NCBI RefSeq assembly: GCF_024323335.1
Contig: NC_066579.1
Location: 2,266,501-2,330,500, forward strand
Length of the DNA stretch: 64,000 bases
Reading direction: 5' to 3'
DNA from: Lathyrus oleraceus
Taxonomy: Eukaryota > Streptophyta > Magnoliopsida > Fabales > Fabaceae
Of this stretch, positions 23,808 to 36,124 are shown piece after piece; within the stretch, counting starts at the first letter, position 1; the number at the start of each line of letters is the position of its first letter. A program made the translations under genes and the position numbers. The notes beneath the pieces were generated by a model. The model did no database searches, was not told the DNA's origin, and saw only the letters and a list, made by a program, of their open reading frames with translations.

Positions 23808-24032
23808 ATGGTTTATCAACAACAACAAAAACCTCAATCTCCTCCTCATTCAATCGCCGATGAGAACACTATTATCTCCAAGGAAGAAATTTGTGGTAGT
23901 AGAATCCCATCAGAAAAATATCCTATTTTCACCAAGATTAATCCTCCAGAAGTCTTGGCGTACTACATGGAAAGTTACCTCAAGGATAATGTTGATCCTT
24001 TGGTGGATCCCTTCAATCTACCTGATGACTAA
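23808..24032 (+). pseudogene. Copia-D extra ORF, shortened
   Basis: 74 codons. The start (MVYQQQQKPQSPP) and the C-terminal part (GSRIPSEKYPIFTKINPP, VDPFNLP) match the start and tail of the copia-E ORF, but about 290 codons carrying the conserved body are missing and the two ends are joined in frame. A stop follows VDPFNLPDD, where copia-E continues. Either an internally deleted relic or a shortened variant; a function is unlikely. Confidence 0.7.
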
Positions 24033-24933
24033 CCAGATATTCTGCCTCCTCCTCTGCCAGAAAACCCTTAGTTTTCAAAATAGTCTATGCACTTTTGTGT
24101 TTTTATTTTGTTTAAAGTGTTTTTGTGTTTCTGTCTTTTTGAACATGATTGTACTATTTCTGCCTTATGTCACAATTCAATGAAATCATGTTTGTCTCTT
24201 TACATTATTTTTGTCTATGTTTTTTTGATCGATAACAAAGGGGAAGAAACGTAATTGATTTTGATATACCTATATTAGTGAATTAGAACCCAAACATTTT
24301 TTAATGTTTTTGCTAACAACTAATTCAAAGAATCTTTTGTTAATTGTCTTTCAGGGAAAAGTCAAAAACATCAGAAGCTCTTGAAGTTTTTCAGATCAGA
24401 ACTTAAGTTACCAGTTTCTAAAGAAATGGTCTACTCTCTAAGTATAAAGCTTTAACTTTGTAGTTTGAGAACTATTTCAACCAAGAATCATAACCAGACA
24501 TCAAGTTCTAAGGAATTGTGAATTCCATGTTAATCAGAGTTAATTCAACCAGGTCCTAAGGTTTATAACAAGGCTCTAAAGCTCTTTAAGAAGAATTTGT
24601 AATCAGGCTTTGAAAGCTCTTTCAAAGAGAACCATGCTCTTAAGCTTCTTCAAAAAGAGTTCAACCAAGCTTCTGAAGTGAAGTTCATCAGAATGTTGAT
24701 TTTGACAACCAGTGTTCTGGATAAGTTCAAGCAACCTCTGAAGACAAACCAGATTCCGATGGAAGATCATTATGGTACTTCAAAAATGTTAATTATGAAA
24801 GTGCTCATTCATTCTGATTTTATCTTTTTAGGATTATACATCTCATGGGGAAATTTGTGCTTCTGTAAGATGTATCTTTTTGTGATTACCCTGTACAAAA
24901 ATTTTCATCAAAATACATGTTTTTGTCATCATC
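24033..24933 (+). other. Copia-D post-ORF non-coding region
   Basis: About 900 bp of A/T-rich sequence with many CAGAAGCT / TTCTGAAG-type words common to this element lineage. The open frame 24678-25016 spans the polypurine tract and the LTR start and is not credible as a gene. Confidence 0.7.
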
Positions 24934-24946
24934 AAAAAAGGGGAGA
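24934..24946 (+). promoter_or_regulatory. Copia-D polypurine tract
   Basis: AAAAAAGGGGAGA ends one base before the last spacer T and the 3' LTR start at 24948. It would prime plus-strand DNA synthesis. Confidence 0.85.
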
Positions 24947-24947
24947 T

Positions 24948-26056
24948 TGTTATAACAAGATTTGGTTATGCAGATATACCTTGATTTTTTATGATAACAA
25001 TGTTGTATTTGTGTAAGAACAATTTTTGTACCCTAATGGTTTGTTATTGTATAGCTTTAACGGCCAGTTCTGATTCTGAGTTTATGACATGTATAACATC
25101 ATCAATTTCTAAACATTGTGTTCTGGATTCTGCTTCTACGCTAATCTAAGAAGTTCTGAAAGATTCCAGGTTATTTCTATAATGCTCTTTCTTCTTATGT
25201 ATTGATTCACTCCTGAGATGTTCCGGAAAGACGTTATGTTGTTGTTGCAATGTTCTCTCCGCTTATGCTTCCGGATGTGACTCTGATTATCAAGCTTCTA
25301 AAGTTTTGTTACTTAGCTGAAGATTCTGAAGATTTTGAAGATCTCTAGCCAGACATTGAGGTTTTCAAGGTTCTGACTTAAGAGTCTGAAGATTCTGAAA
25401 ATCTCAAGCCAAACTGCTGGAACTGTCAAGGATCTGATTGAAGATTCTGAAGTTTATGAATCTGGTTGTGTGTTTCTACTTTTCATGCTTCATCAACTAA
25501 TTCTCAGAAGCCAATGAAATTAACGATAAGATCGAGTGGACACGTGATCAAATAGTACATAGTATAAATCATGGGCGAAAGACAATACTATACATCACAC
25601 CTGTCACTGAAATTATGGGGGAAGGACTATACGATGTATCACTCATGTCACCAATCTAACAGTGAATAACCGATCTATTGGTATCCCCATTTTCCCCTCC
25701 AACTGTCTCTTTTCTTATGTTATATAAGTGGGACTTGGAGACTTGAAGAAAAAGATGAGACACACTACAATATTTGACAAGTCTGTTTCTACGTGAAAAG
25801 CTATCAATTTTGTACACAGTTTTCTTTAAATGTTTTGTATTTCATTTGTGTAAAATCTGCTTGTGTAGAAGCAACTTGTAACACACAAATTCTTATTCAA
25901 AATGTTCGTTTGTATTTTCCTTAAGGAGACTAGGTTTTAGTTGGATCCTTGAAAAGAAAAAGAAAGTTGTTCTTTGTGATTTTCCTTAAGGAGACTGGCT
26001 TTTGTTTTTAAAAACCCAATTCAAACCCCCCAATTCTTGTGTTTTTCACACCTTCA
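24948..26056 (+). repeat. Copia-D 3' LTR
   Basis: 1109 bp, TGTTATAAC...CACACCTTCA. It aligns with the 5' LTR but lacks roughly 190 bases just after GGAGACTGGCTTTTG (about 26005), where the 5' LTR has its second CTAGGTTTTAGTC copy and following sequence. Confidence 0.92.
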
Positions 26057-26145
26057 CCCTTATCCGTAGGAATACCGTATCTTCCTCATCTTCTGACACT
26101 CCTAGTATACCAGCAATCTCGTAGAATTTATTTAGGTGTGTGTGC
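26057..26145. other. Spacer between copia-D and hAT-like element
   Basis: 89 bp without recognisable features. The first five bases, CCCTT, are the right flank of copia-D; the last eight, GTGTGTGC, are the left target duplication of the hAT-like element. Confidence 0.7.
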
Positions 26146-26302
26146 TAGGCATGGTAACATAACTCATACTCGTGAGTACCCACCCGAACCCATTCTAAAT
26201 TGACGGGGAAAACCCGTTTCGACTAAGTTTGGGTTCGGGTTTGGGTTTTCCCCTAGTACAAAATATGGGGACAGGTCGGGTATTAGGGACACTAGTACCC
26301 AC
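26146..26302. mobile_element. hAT-like non-autonomous element, left part
   Basis: Begins TAGGCATGGTAAC, the inverted counterpart of GTTGTCATGCCTA at 55527-55539. Flanks are GTGTGTGC (26138-26145) and GTATGTAC (55540-55547), 8-bp duplications differing by two G/A transitions. The 157-bp left piece is rich in CCCGAACCC / GGGTTCGGGT words, also found inverted in the right piece. It is interrupted by Ogre-M after CCCAC (26298-26302). No coding capacity. The hAT call rests on the 8-bp duplication and short inverted ends. Confidence 0.68.
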
Positions 26303-29300
26303 TGTAAGACCATAATTTTGACCCTAAGATCCCTCATGGCATCATATCATTGCACATTGCATTTGCCTCAAGGATCATAGCATCTTGGCTCCTTAACCCT
26401 TGGGTTGGGACTTGTGTGAGTTGGTTTGAGATCACCAAGCATGCTTGAATTGTATATTATTGCTTTTCTTATTTTGTTTACTAACCAAAAGCACAAAAAT
26501 ATGTCACTAACATCTTTTGTTTTGAAGCTTGAGCAATCATGTGATCCAAGGCTCCTAGGAGGCTCATATGCTCATTGAAATGGCCAGATGAATGTGAAAG
26601 CAAGCATGACAATGGTTCACAAAGCTCTCAATCATCATATATGCCCCCCAAGTGTCTCATTTTTCCAATTTGATCAAGATAAACCACAGGGCTTGAGGAT
26701 TGTTTCCCAAGGAAACCCTAATTCAACTATGCATCAATTATGCCTTGCTCATGAAGCAACCTCAACCCATGATCAAATACAATCAAGGGAAGTTCTTTAA
26801 TTAATCATTCCATGCATATATGAGCTTATTTGAGTGTTCTCAATCATCCATTCAATAAGATTTGAAGTTTGGACTTGAGAAGTTGATCAATCAATTATCT
26901 GACTATTTTGAAATCCACTGAGACCTAACTTTTGATGTGTTTGTAAAATGAAGATGACCCCAAGAGAAAAACTGTTCTTAAGAACCATATGAACAACTTT
27001 CATGTTCATCAAAAATCCATTTGAAACTTGGAAGGTCATCATTCATTTCAAAACATTATAGGTCATTTTGACTTAAACCCTAATTTTGGGTCAACTTCCC
27101 AAGGACCTAACTCCTTCATTTTTTAGTATTTTGAGGTGGTACCAAACGCATTGGAAATTTTAAGATGTCTACTTCAATTGGTATGTTGGACAAAATTTCA
27201 TAATCCTAAAATAAATACATGTGATAATACAAAACATTATAGGTCACTTTGGACCAAAGTCATTGAAATGTGAAAAAGTCCAACTTCAAGTGCCCATAAC
27301 TTTCTCATCAAAAATCCAAATGATGAAAAATTTAATTCCAAATTGATTTTCTTTAAAATATATACAACTTTGATGTTGAAGGTTTTGTCATTTGAAACTT
27401 GCATCATTGAAACAGAATGGCTTGAAGTTGGTCCATTTTGGCAAAATTTCCATATACATGTTTTGCACCTTGAACTTCATGATCATTTTTCAATATTTTC
27501 CCAACTCCAAATGGATTTTTTTTCAACACAACATTTCTTCCTCATGTCAAGACCTTTCCAACCATTACCTACATGACCATGTTTTAATTTGGAAAAGGGC
27601 ATTTTAGAAGAGGAGAAGTTTTGGTTCCAATTATGCATATCATGATTAAATTTCTTGCACACCACATTGCATTGCCATGTACACGTCCAAATTCATTTGT
27701 TTCATCATCAGCATGCAAAACCAATCAAGTTTGGGCCTCCCATGCACCTGTACAGGCCCATGCATGGAGGACCCAACCTCACATGCACATGAGTATTTCA
27801 TTGCTTGCATCATGCTTGGCTATAAATAGAGTGCTGCATTCACTTCAAAATCCAACCTCAAGGCGCCTGAACTACTGCACAAGTGAAATCCCAACCTCCA
27901 TTAAAAGGAATTCTGAGTTTTTTCTTTCAATTTTCAAGTTCAATTTTCAACTTCATTGGTTGATCATTGAACTTCAATTCCTAAACCTTGCTTCCTTCCT
28001 ACCTCAAGAACACACTACATCAAAGAATTGGAGTAGATCAAGTCTTGTAAAGCTGCACTTCAAAGGTTGTTGTTCAAATTGTTTTAATTTGAAACTACTT
28101 GGATATTGATCATTTCTTGCATTGCTTGGTACCTCTGAAGTCCTCATGTGAGAGGCAATTGTTTTGAGCTTTTAATTTCATGAATTGAGCAAACCCAGAT
28201 TGAACACCATAAATTTCCATCTCAGATTTCTCTCTCCATAGAGATCTTGAGTGGAAACCAAGGTCACAGGGGTGATGTACATCACCCCAGCTTTCTAAAG
28301 ATATATAGATCGTGCATTTTAATGAAGGTTTGAAAACCTATAATTTTTTGCCGGAACTGTGAAGCTCACCGGAGAAGACGGTGGTTTCCACCACCGTCCC
28401 CACGTGGCTGAGTTCCTAGCCCTTGGATCTAGACCCTGGGATCTAATCTTGGTCGTGATTTGTATTGACTTCATTTAATGCTTCGTGTGTTGCTGTTGAC
28501 TCAAGAACACCATGAGCGCGCGCTTATCAGCCTTGTGATGATCCACGTCATTTAATGAATCAGGATCAGACGCTCCTTCTTTTTTCCAATTTATGATTTT
28601 TCATTCTATTTTTCTTTTATTCCAATTATTTTTAAAAATTCATAACTTCTTCATTTTTAATCATAAAAATATGGGATCAATTGCAATATTTCTCTTTTAA
28701 ATTCTAGTTTCTAAAAATGATTTTTAATATTTTTTATGGTTCCATTTAATATTTTTTATGAATTTTCTCTTTTCTGGTTATTTTTAATTCATTTAAAATA
28801 CTTTCCAATATTCAAAAATGCCAAAAATATTTTCTTAACATCTTTGAATGATGATGAATCTATGAAAAATATTCTCATCAATTTCTTAATTGATTTGAGA
28901 TTTAGTTGAGATTTTAGTTCAATTATGTTATTTTTCTTCATTTTTAATTTGTTTAAAATTAGTTTCTGTTTTCAAAAAATGATGAAATTTTTTGTCAAAC
29001 CTTGTTTGACCATGCTGAACTTATGATGATCCAATTGGACTTTTCCAAGTTGATTTGAATTGGATTTGAAGTTTGACCTTTATTTGTTTATTTTAATTCA
29101 AGTATTATTTTAATTCCAAAAATACCAAAAATATCTTAATTGTTTCTTGACTTCTAAGCTTCATCTCACTTCTGTTTACCATTGATTGATGTTGATTCCA
29201 TTCATATTTGGTCAATGTGTTTTGTTTATGTCATTTGAATTTCAATTATGTACATTCCATTTCTTCTTCTTCTTCTTCTTTCTTTTTGATCAATGAGTTA

Positions 29301-31178
29301 ATGATTGGTGGTTAGCCTTGACATATGAGGGGCTTAACCTTCTTTGATTCAAATCAAATTCATCTTGATCAAAGATCAAGTGAATTGCTTTGCATTAAAG
29401 ATAGGTTACTTCTTGGTCAAGCAAAAAACCTAAATCCATACAAGATCATTCTTCTTTTCTTTTGGCATGGCAAGTTGTAGGAGCTTGGCTTACTAGTCAT
29501 GGTCTCTAACTTGTGTTTATTGCCTATAGTTTTATTGACCGGCCTCAGATAAGTGTGACTACTACATTAGTCCACTTACGATTGCTTAACATAGCACTAA
29601 ATTGCCTTATGGCACACTAACACTAACTACTAATGACTAACTTTTAATTCAAGCATTTAATTCTTGCAATTTACATTAATGCAATTTAATTTCTTGTTCA
29701 TTATTTCATTTGCCTTTTCCCTTTCCTCACTTGAGCTCATGTTTATGTTAATGCAATTTGCCTTTTGCTCACTTGAGCATATTATTGTGTATATACTATT
29801 GTGTTTGTTTTGTTTTGATTGTGTGAACCCAATGCAAATGGAGAAAGGACTTAGATTTAGGACCTTACCTATGCTAATGGAGTTTGAAGAGCAACTAGGC
29901 CTCATGCCTTTAGAATGCTAAAATTGTCAAAGAGCAACTAGGCCTTATGCCTTTAGAATGCTTAATCATGAAGATGAATTGAAAGGATCTCTAATTCTAA
30001 ACTCACTCTTGTCAATTCTTTTATTTGCATTGTGGAACTTTTTGATTTGTGTCTTCTTGTGTGCTAGGGATCCCAAACTTGAGCCAATTAGAAGAACCAT
30101 TTTCATGAACATCCAAGATAAGAGATACAAAAGCCAAATGGAAGAGTCCTAGGAGCTTGATTGATTGTTTTCTTGATTTCTTGAGTTATTTGCTTATTTC
30201 TTGCTAAGTCTAAAGGAATGGAGCAACTTGGATCATCTTTATGATCTCAAGAAGGGAACTCCAAGTGGTTTTATTTCTCTTCCCTCATCTTTGCATGTTT
30301 AGGACCTAGCCCTTCTCTTCTTCTCTCCACTCTAACCCAAGCCAAACTTTTGTGCAAACATTAACATTGTTTTCAAAAATTAGAAACCTAGGCACTATGC
30401 CTTTAATTTTTCAAACTCTTTTCATAGAACTTATTTTGAATTTAACCTTAAGTCAACTTTGTCTTTATTTTGTGAATACTTTCCATTTGTAAATACAACT
30501 CACTCAATTGTTTTTGTGGTTTCAATGACCATTTGTGTTGAAGCTTTTCATAAACATTAGCTATTAGGTTTGAGTTATCCTAGAGGTTGATATAATACTC
30601 ACATATATCCTTAGTGATGGACTATAAGTCTTCCATGCTTATTATAGGGTTAACCCCTAACTAGCATGTTGAAGCTCTCCTCACATGGTGGATTTGTGGT
30701 TTTAGGTTGAGTTTTCTCCCTTTGATAACAAAAGACCTTAAGGCTTTTAGCCAATCAATTCACCAACTTCTTTTGACATTTTTAACCCGAACTACGAGGT
30801 TTTGATCCTACCTTTTAAGATGGTACGTAGGCAGTGGGTTTATCCATTCAAACACAAAATTGTAAATAACTTGTATATTCTTCTCTCACCTCCCCAATCA
30901 TATTTGCACAAATACCAACCTACCATACAACATTTGTAAAAAGGGCTCCCTTAGAGTACTAAGGATGTTTTGGGTGCTTGAAACCTTCCCATTGCATAAC
31001 CAACCCCCTTACCCAGATCTCTGACATTTTTATTAGTTTTTGATTTGATAAAACTTCTCGGTTTTTGTTCGCTTTCTAACCTTTCCTTTGGATAAATAGA
31101 AGTGCGGTGGCGACTCGAATTGTATGATTTACTTTTGATTTAGTCAATAAATCTAAAGGTAATAAATACCCCGCTACA
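26303..31178 (+). repeat. Ogre-M 5' LTR
   Basis: 4876 bp, TGTAAGACC...CCGCTACA. Near-identical to the 3' LTR once the nested insertion is removed (about 4897 bp). A TATAAATA box at 27821-27828 probably separates U3 from R. The U3 has imperfect internal repeats around ACATTATAGGTCA (near 27053 and 27233). TGGCGACTC at 31108-31116 repeats the start of the primer-binding site 71 bases before the LTR end. Open frames inside (27621-28109 and others) are duplicated in the 3' LTR but show no domain and span the TATA box, so I treat them as chance. Confidence 0.96.
27821..27828 (+). promoter_or_regulatory. TATA box of Ogre-M 5' LTR
   Basis: GGC-TATAAATA-GAG, a strong plant TATA context. The same box is at 46174-46181 in the 3' LTR. 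It would start genomic RNA about 30 bases downstream. Confidence 0.8.
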
Positions 31179-31184
31179 GAAAAG

Positions 31185-31202
31185 TGGCGACTCTGCTGGG
31201 GA
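31185..31202 (+). promoter_or_regulatory. Ogre-M primer-binding site
   Basis: TGGCGACTCTGCTGGGGA, six bases after the LTR end. Ogre elements are known to use tRNA-Arg, and this sequence begins TGG as the complement of a CCA tail should. The exact isoacceptor was not checked. Confidence 0.85.
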
Positions 31203-32104
31203 ACATTTGCCCAGTGGGTTTTGCCTACTTTTTACCTTTGTTGTATTGTATGATTATATTTATTTTGTGACATATTTTTGTGCAAATTTGGGATGATTGT
31301 ATTGTTTGTAGTGTATGAATTGCTTGATATATATCAATTGCTTATGTGCTTGGTGGTCTTTTGTGAGATGAGTTCTATACCCGAACTCGAGTGCACTTAT
31401 GATAGGAGAATGGCATAGTCTTGTTGACTTGTGTGGAGTTATTCCTTAGCAAGTTGGCTTGCAAGCCCATTCACTTGGTGGAGGTTATGTTGGGATCAAT
31501 AATGTCACACGAGTAGTCGTGGTTAGGCATTACTCTTTCCAATATATGCCTTAGAAGCCAAGGACCTTAGTTTACCAAGCCCATCTTGGCCTATTTTAGG
31601 ACGTAGTGCGAAGGTCGTTCAAGTGTAAGATTTGATATGATTGTTACGCGATACTACACTCATAAGAGTCTCTCTTGAGAATATTTTTGGAATACGAGTA
31701 GTCGTTTATCCGATAATATCCGAAAGATGGGATGATGACTATGGGAACCTCTTGTAGAACATGATCGTCAGGTTTAACCATAGTACACTCCCTTTTGGGT
31801 GGTTCTTAACCAAGACTTCATGCTCGTGACTTGCAACAAACCCTTGATTCATGGTTGATCTGTTCTCGTATATCCTTAATATCAATAACTTGGGTGTTGA
31901 TAAGGTGTAAACCATAATCCACCAAAATGGATGATTGATATTAAGGATGACTTGATCCATCCCATGACCTTTATGTGGTGTGATTTGCTTGATCCTTCAA
32001 TGTGATTGTTGCATCCATGCATTCATGCATTCATACACATCCATATCATCAACAATGAGAAAATTTTCAAGGAACTTAAGAGGTCTATTTGCAAATTTTC
32101 AGAC
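31203..32104 (+). other. Ogre-M leader before ORF1
   Basis: About 900 bp without a credible gene. The minus-strand open frame at 31739-31960 has no domain. The region repeats the words ACGAGTAGTCGT (31508 and 31686), which may be structural. Confidence 0.75.
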
Positions 32105-33567
32105 ATGGATAAGCAAAGAAGGAATACAAAGAAGTACAGTTTCAGACAACCCGGCTTGAAAGAGTTAAGGAGTTTGACATCCTATGTATTAAACCCCTTG
32201 GAGTTCAAGGCTCGTCATGGGAAGCTTCTGTCTATTCTTGCTACTCATGTGGATGAAGGTCTGATGAGTGTATTGGTGCAGTTCTATGATCCCTTGTACC
32301 GTTGCTTCACATTTCTGAATTTCCAGCTTTTGCCTACACTTGAGGAGTATGCCTATCTTGTGGGTATACCTATGCTAGATCAGTTACCATTCAGTGGCTT
32401 GGAGAGAGTTCCTTCTTCCCAAGAGATTGCTGATCTGTTGCATATAGATGAATCTATTGTTGGTGCTCATATGACTATCAAAGGTAGAATTCAAGGTCTC
32501 CCATCTGATTTCCTCATTGCTCAAGCTATTATGTTTGGGAAGGCCATGAGTCAGGATGCCTTTGAGGCCATATTTGTACTTCTCATCAATGGGCTAGTGT
32601 TATTCCCCAACATCGACAATTTTGTGGATGTGAACGCCATTAGGATTTTCTCTACTCTTAATCTCGTCCCTACTCTGTTGGGTGACACTTATTTCTCTTT
32701 GCATATGAGGAATGCAAAGGGTGGTGGTACTATCGTGTGTTGTTTGCCTCTGTTGTACAAGTGGTTTATTTCGCACTTGCCACAGACGCTTGCCTTCAAG
32801 GAGAACAAAGGATGTCTAAGGTGGTCTACAAAACGTATGTCTCTCACTAAGGATGATATCTTTTGGTATAACCATGTATATGATATGGTGCAGATTATTG
32901 ACTCTTGTGGTGAATTCTCCAATGTGCCTCTTCTTGGTACATGTGGTGGGATTAACTACAACCCTATTTTGGCACGTCGTCAGCTTGGGTTCCCCTTAAA
33001 GGATAAACCTAATAACATTTTGTTAGAAGGTGTGTTCTTTCAAGAGGGTAAAGATCCCCAAAACTTGAAGGGCAGGATGGTCCGCGCTTGGCGCAAGATT
33101 CATAGGAAGGGAGGAAAGAGCTTGGTCCGAAGAATTGTATTGCTTTAGAACCCTACACCTCGTGGGTTAGGAGGAAAGCTTCTGAGTACCGCATGCCTTA
33201 TGACTACCCGAGATCTACACCTATGGTTATCGCTGGGCCTTCAACCCTCCCCAACCAAGGAGTAGAGGAGTTGAGAGATGAAGATCGTTTGCGTGCTTGG
33301 GTCCGTGAGCGAGAGGAGCTACTTCAGCAGCTTAGGGATAAGGATGCATTGATAGAGTTTCTGGAGCATCAGGTTATCGACGAGCCTGATGATGTGGTGA
33401 CTTCTCTTCTTCCTCAGTCTTCCAGGTTTTGGAAGAGGAAGTACGATTGACTCGCTAAGGAGAAGGCAGATATGGAGGCAGCCTATGAGAGAGAGGTGAA
33501 GAGGCTTCGTGCAGCTTATCTTCCAGTCTCGAGAGCCTTGGACGATTGTTTCTAGGGTTCCATGGGA
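32105..33567 (+). pseudogene. Ogre-M ORF1 (DUF7745 / plant-mobile-domain-like), broken
   Basis: The extra protein that Ogre elements carry before gag; role unknown. The preferred start is ATG at 32105 (MDKQRRNTKKYSF); the frame is open from 32006, but those first 33 residues look like translated leader. The conserved body includes NPLEFKARHGKLLSIL, QFYDPLYRCFTF, FQLLPTLEEYAYLVGIP, then a helical region and ARRQLGFPL. A shift near 33118-33125 moves the reading into the next frame (PYTSWVRRKASEYRMPYDYP), followed by a Glu/Arg-rich coiled-coil-like end (REELLQQLRDKD). A TGA at 33448-33450 interrupts that; the natural end is at 33553-33555. Confidence 0.88.
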
Positions 33568-33871
33568 TGTTCATTTGCCTTCTCTCTTGTATTGTATTTT
33601 GGTTACCAAGACTGTACTTCTTTGGTGTAAAAATTTTTCCAGATATTATTGATATATGTCTAAATGATTAATATTTCCAAATATTTGCAAATAGAACTCT
33701 AAAGTTCCTCTGATTAAAAATAAATCATACGCACAAGCATTACATGCATCATGTGCATAAGCAGGTTTTGTTCCAGGGCTTCTTGTTCAGTGGTCTAACT
33801 CTGTGTTCTTCATTTATTTTGAAGACAAGCTGACGCACTAGTACTACACCAGAGCCAACTTATTAAAGCTA
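33568..33871 (+). other. Ogre-M ORF1-gag spacer
   Basis: About 300 bases of A/T-rich non-coding DNA between the end of ORF1 and the first gag ATG. No promoter or intron sites that I would defend. Confidence 0.65.
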
Positions 33872-36124
33872 ATGCATCACCTCGAGCAAGAGAATAGAGA
33901 ACTCAAGGAGGAAGTGGCAAGATTGACTACCCTGATGGAGTCATTCTTGGCCGCCCAAAGCCAGTCTTCTCCAACGCCTTCAACTCCTCCCCAGAGGACG
34001 GTCATTTCAGAGGTTGCTTCCTCTACCGTGCCTGCTGCCAGTGCGCATTTTGTGCCATCTGCTATATCAGTCGGGTTTCCCTAGGGGATGCCCGCTAACT
34101 TTGTTCCAGAGGGTCTCGCCCCTACTTTTGCTTCTCTGCCGGCATCTAGCCTGGTCCTTGCTGTGCCACCTCCAGTCGTGCATACTTTGCCGAGAGTTGA
34201 TGACACCATTTACCACTCTGAGCCATCTAAGGGCCCAGATATCTACGATAAAATGGACGCCATTAATGATCAATTCCTTGAGCTGCGCAAGGATCTTAAA
34301 ACTCTCAGAGGGAAGGACCTTTTTGGCAAATCTGCTGCTGAGCTATGTCTCGTGCCTAATGTCAAGATTCCAGTCAAATTCAAAGTGCCTGACTTTGAAA
34401 AGTACAAAGGAAATACCTGCCCGCTCAGCCATCTTGTGATGTATGCATGCAAGATGTCGACTCAGAACGACAATGATCAACTCCTCATCCATTACTTCCA
34501 GGACATCCTGTCTGGTGCTGTTTTGAGATGGTACATGGGTCTGGATAGTGCGAACATCCGCTCCTTCAACGAACTTGGCAAAGATTTCCTCAAGCAGTAC
34601 AAGTACAACATTGATATGGCTCCCGATAGAGACCAACTAAGGGCCATGTCCCAGAAGGAGAAAGAAACATTCAAGGAGTACGCCCAGAGGTGGCGTGAAT
34701 TGGCTGCACAGATTGTGCCCCCGCTCGAAGAGAAAGAGATGACGAAGATCTTTCTCAAAACTTTAAGCTCTTTCTACTACGAGCAGATGATTGCTAGCGC
34801 TCCTTCTGATTTCACCGAGATGGTGAACCCGGGGATGCATTTAAAAGAGGGAGTTAGGGAAGGGCGCCTGACCAGAGAAGAAGGCTCTTCTGCCAAACGT
34901 TATGGGGCATTTGCTAAGAAGAAAGATGGTGAGGCACATGTTGTGTCCTCCCATGTTAAATCAAGAAGACCCTCTATGAAGAGGAAGACTGTGCGTCCCA
35001 CCAGTAACCAGCACCAGGTGGCTCATATAGCACCTGCATTCAGAGAGAACCAACATTATCAGCATCAGAACCAGCAACAGTAACATCAACAGTATCAACA
35101 ACCAAATCATCGTCCGCAACAGCAGGCCTACCAGCCTCGAAACAACAATTAAACCAGCACTAGCTATGATAGGAAAAGGGTCAGTTTTTATCCTATTCCA
35201 ATGACCTATGTTGAATTATATCCTTCATTGATTGAAAGGAAGCTGATTACTCCACGTGACACACCTGATATACCGACTAACCCTCAGTGGTGGTATAAAC
35301 CTGAGCTTCACTATGTTTATCATTCCGGTGCTCTCGGACATGATGTGGAGAAATGTTACCCTCTCAAGACCAAGGTTCAAGACCTTGTTAGAAGCGGTAT
35401 CTTGTTTTTCGAGGACGTAGGTCCTAATATGAAGAAGAACTCATTGCCCGAGCATGGGAAATCTGTTGTTAATATGGTTCAGGGTTGCCCTGGTAAGTAC
35501 AAGGTCAGATATGTCAGCCATATCAGACAATCACTGGTCAATATACATAGACTGTTATGTGGATACAGTCACTACGAGCATGACCACGACAGTTGCCGTG
35601 TATACACTGTCAATGAGAGAGGATATCGTCAAGTCAGGAAAGACATCCAAGAAATGTTGGATCAGGGTGTGATCGAGATACTTCAGAATCGTGATGAGGA
35701 TGAAGTTAATGTTATATCCCCTGTGTTTAGATTTCCAGAGCCCGTTGTTGTCAGATATGATGGCAACAAGCAGAAGGCATCTCCTACTCTCATTATTAAT
35801 CCAGTTGGCCCTGTTCCATACTCTTCCAACAAGGTTGTTCCCTATCGATATAATGTTGTTGCATTAGAAGATGGGAAGGAGGTGCCTCTACCCTCCACCT
35901 CTGTTACACATATTGCTGATGTTAGTGGATTGACCTGCAGTGGTCGTGTTTTCTCGGCACCGCCGAAACCCCAGGCTGACACTAGAAGAGTTGATGTTGT
36001 TGATAGTACCGTCCGTCCTGTGGGAAATTATTCTTATTGTCCGAATCTGGAACTTGCTGTTGACAGACCTGCCGCTGTTGCTAGAGCTCCTGTCCCTGCT
36101 GGCCAGAATGGCATGTTAAGATAG
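33872..36124 (+). pseudogene. Ogre-M gag, broken by stops
   Basis: One frame throughout. It starts MHHLEQENRELKEEVARL (coiled coil), then a Ser/Pro-rich linker, then the retrotransposon Gag core at about 34250-34900 (KFKVPDFEKYKG, LIHYFQDILSGAVLRWYM, QRWRELAAQI), a basic Gln-rich region, and a zinc-knuckle-like site near 35310-35360 (YHSGALGHDVEKC) whose first Cys is replaced by Tyr or Val. In-frame stops: TAG 34082-34084, TAA 35081-35083, TAA 35150-35152 and TAG 36122-36124. At least two look like CAA/CAG codons hit by C-to-T change. Gag would be the capsid protein and is joined in frame to protease. Confidence 0.93.

Larger units (their letters stand above)
14123..26056 (+). mobile_element. 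Copia-D, old SIRE/Maximus-type Ty1/copia element
   Basis: Has both LTRs, a Met-type primer site, gag, pol, a shortened extra ORF and a polypurine tract in normal order. It is interrupted by copia-E (18123-21455). Flanks are CCCCT (14118-14122) and CCCTT (26057-26061), an imperfect 5-bp target duplication. The many stops in gag and pol and the visible differences between the LTRs, including a deletion in the 3' LTR, make it much older than copia-F. Several pol catalytic residues are lost. Confidence 0.92.

Noticed and set aside
14118..26061. Perfect target duplication for copia-D
   Set aside because: Flanks are CCCCT and CCCTT; close but not identical, so called imperfect only.
27621..28109. 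162-codon open frame in the Ogre-M 5' LTR, repeated at 45974-46462 in the 3' LTR
   Set aside because: Kept in both only because LTRs are duplicates; it spans the TATA box, has no domain, and is absent from other Ogre LTRs here.
29958..30152. 64-codon open frame, similar to 53931-54116
   Set aside because: LTR duplicate sequence, no domain.
34014..34439. 141-codon open frame overlapping Ogre-M gag
   Set aside because: Out-of-frame shadow; gag in the other frame has clear domain matches.
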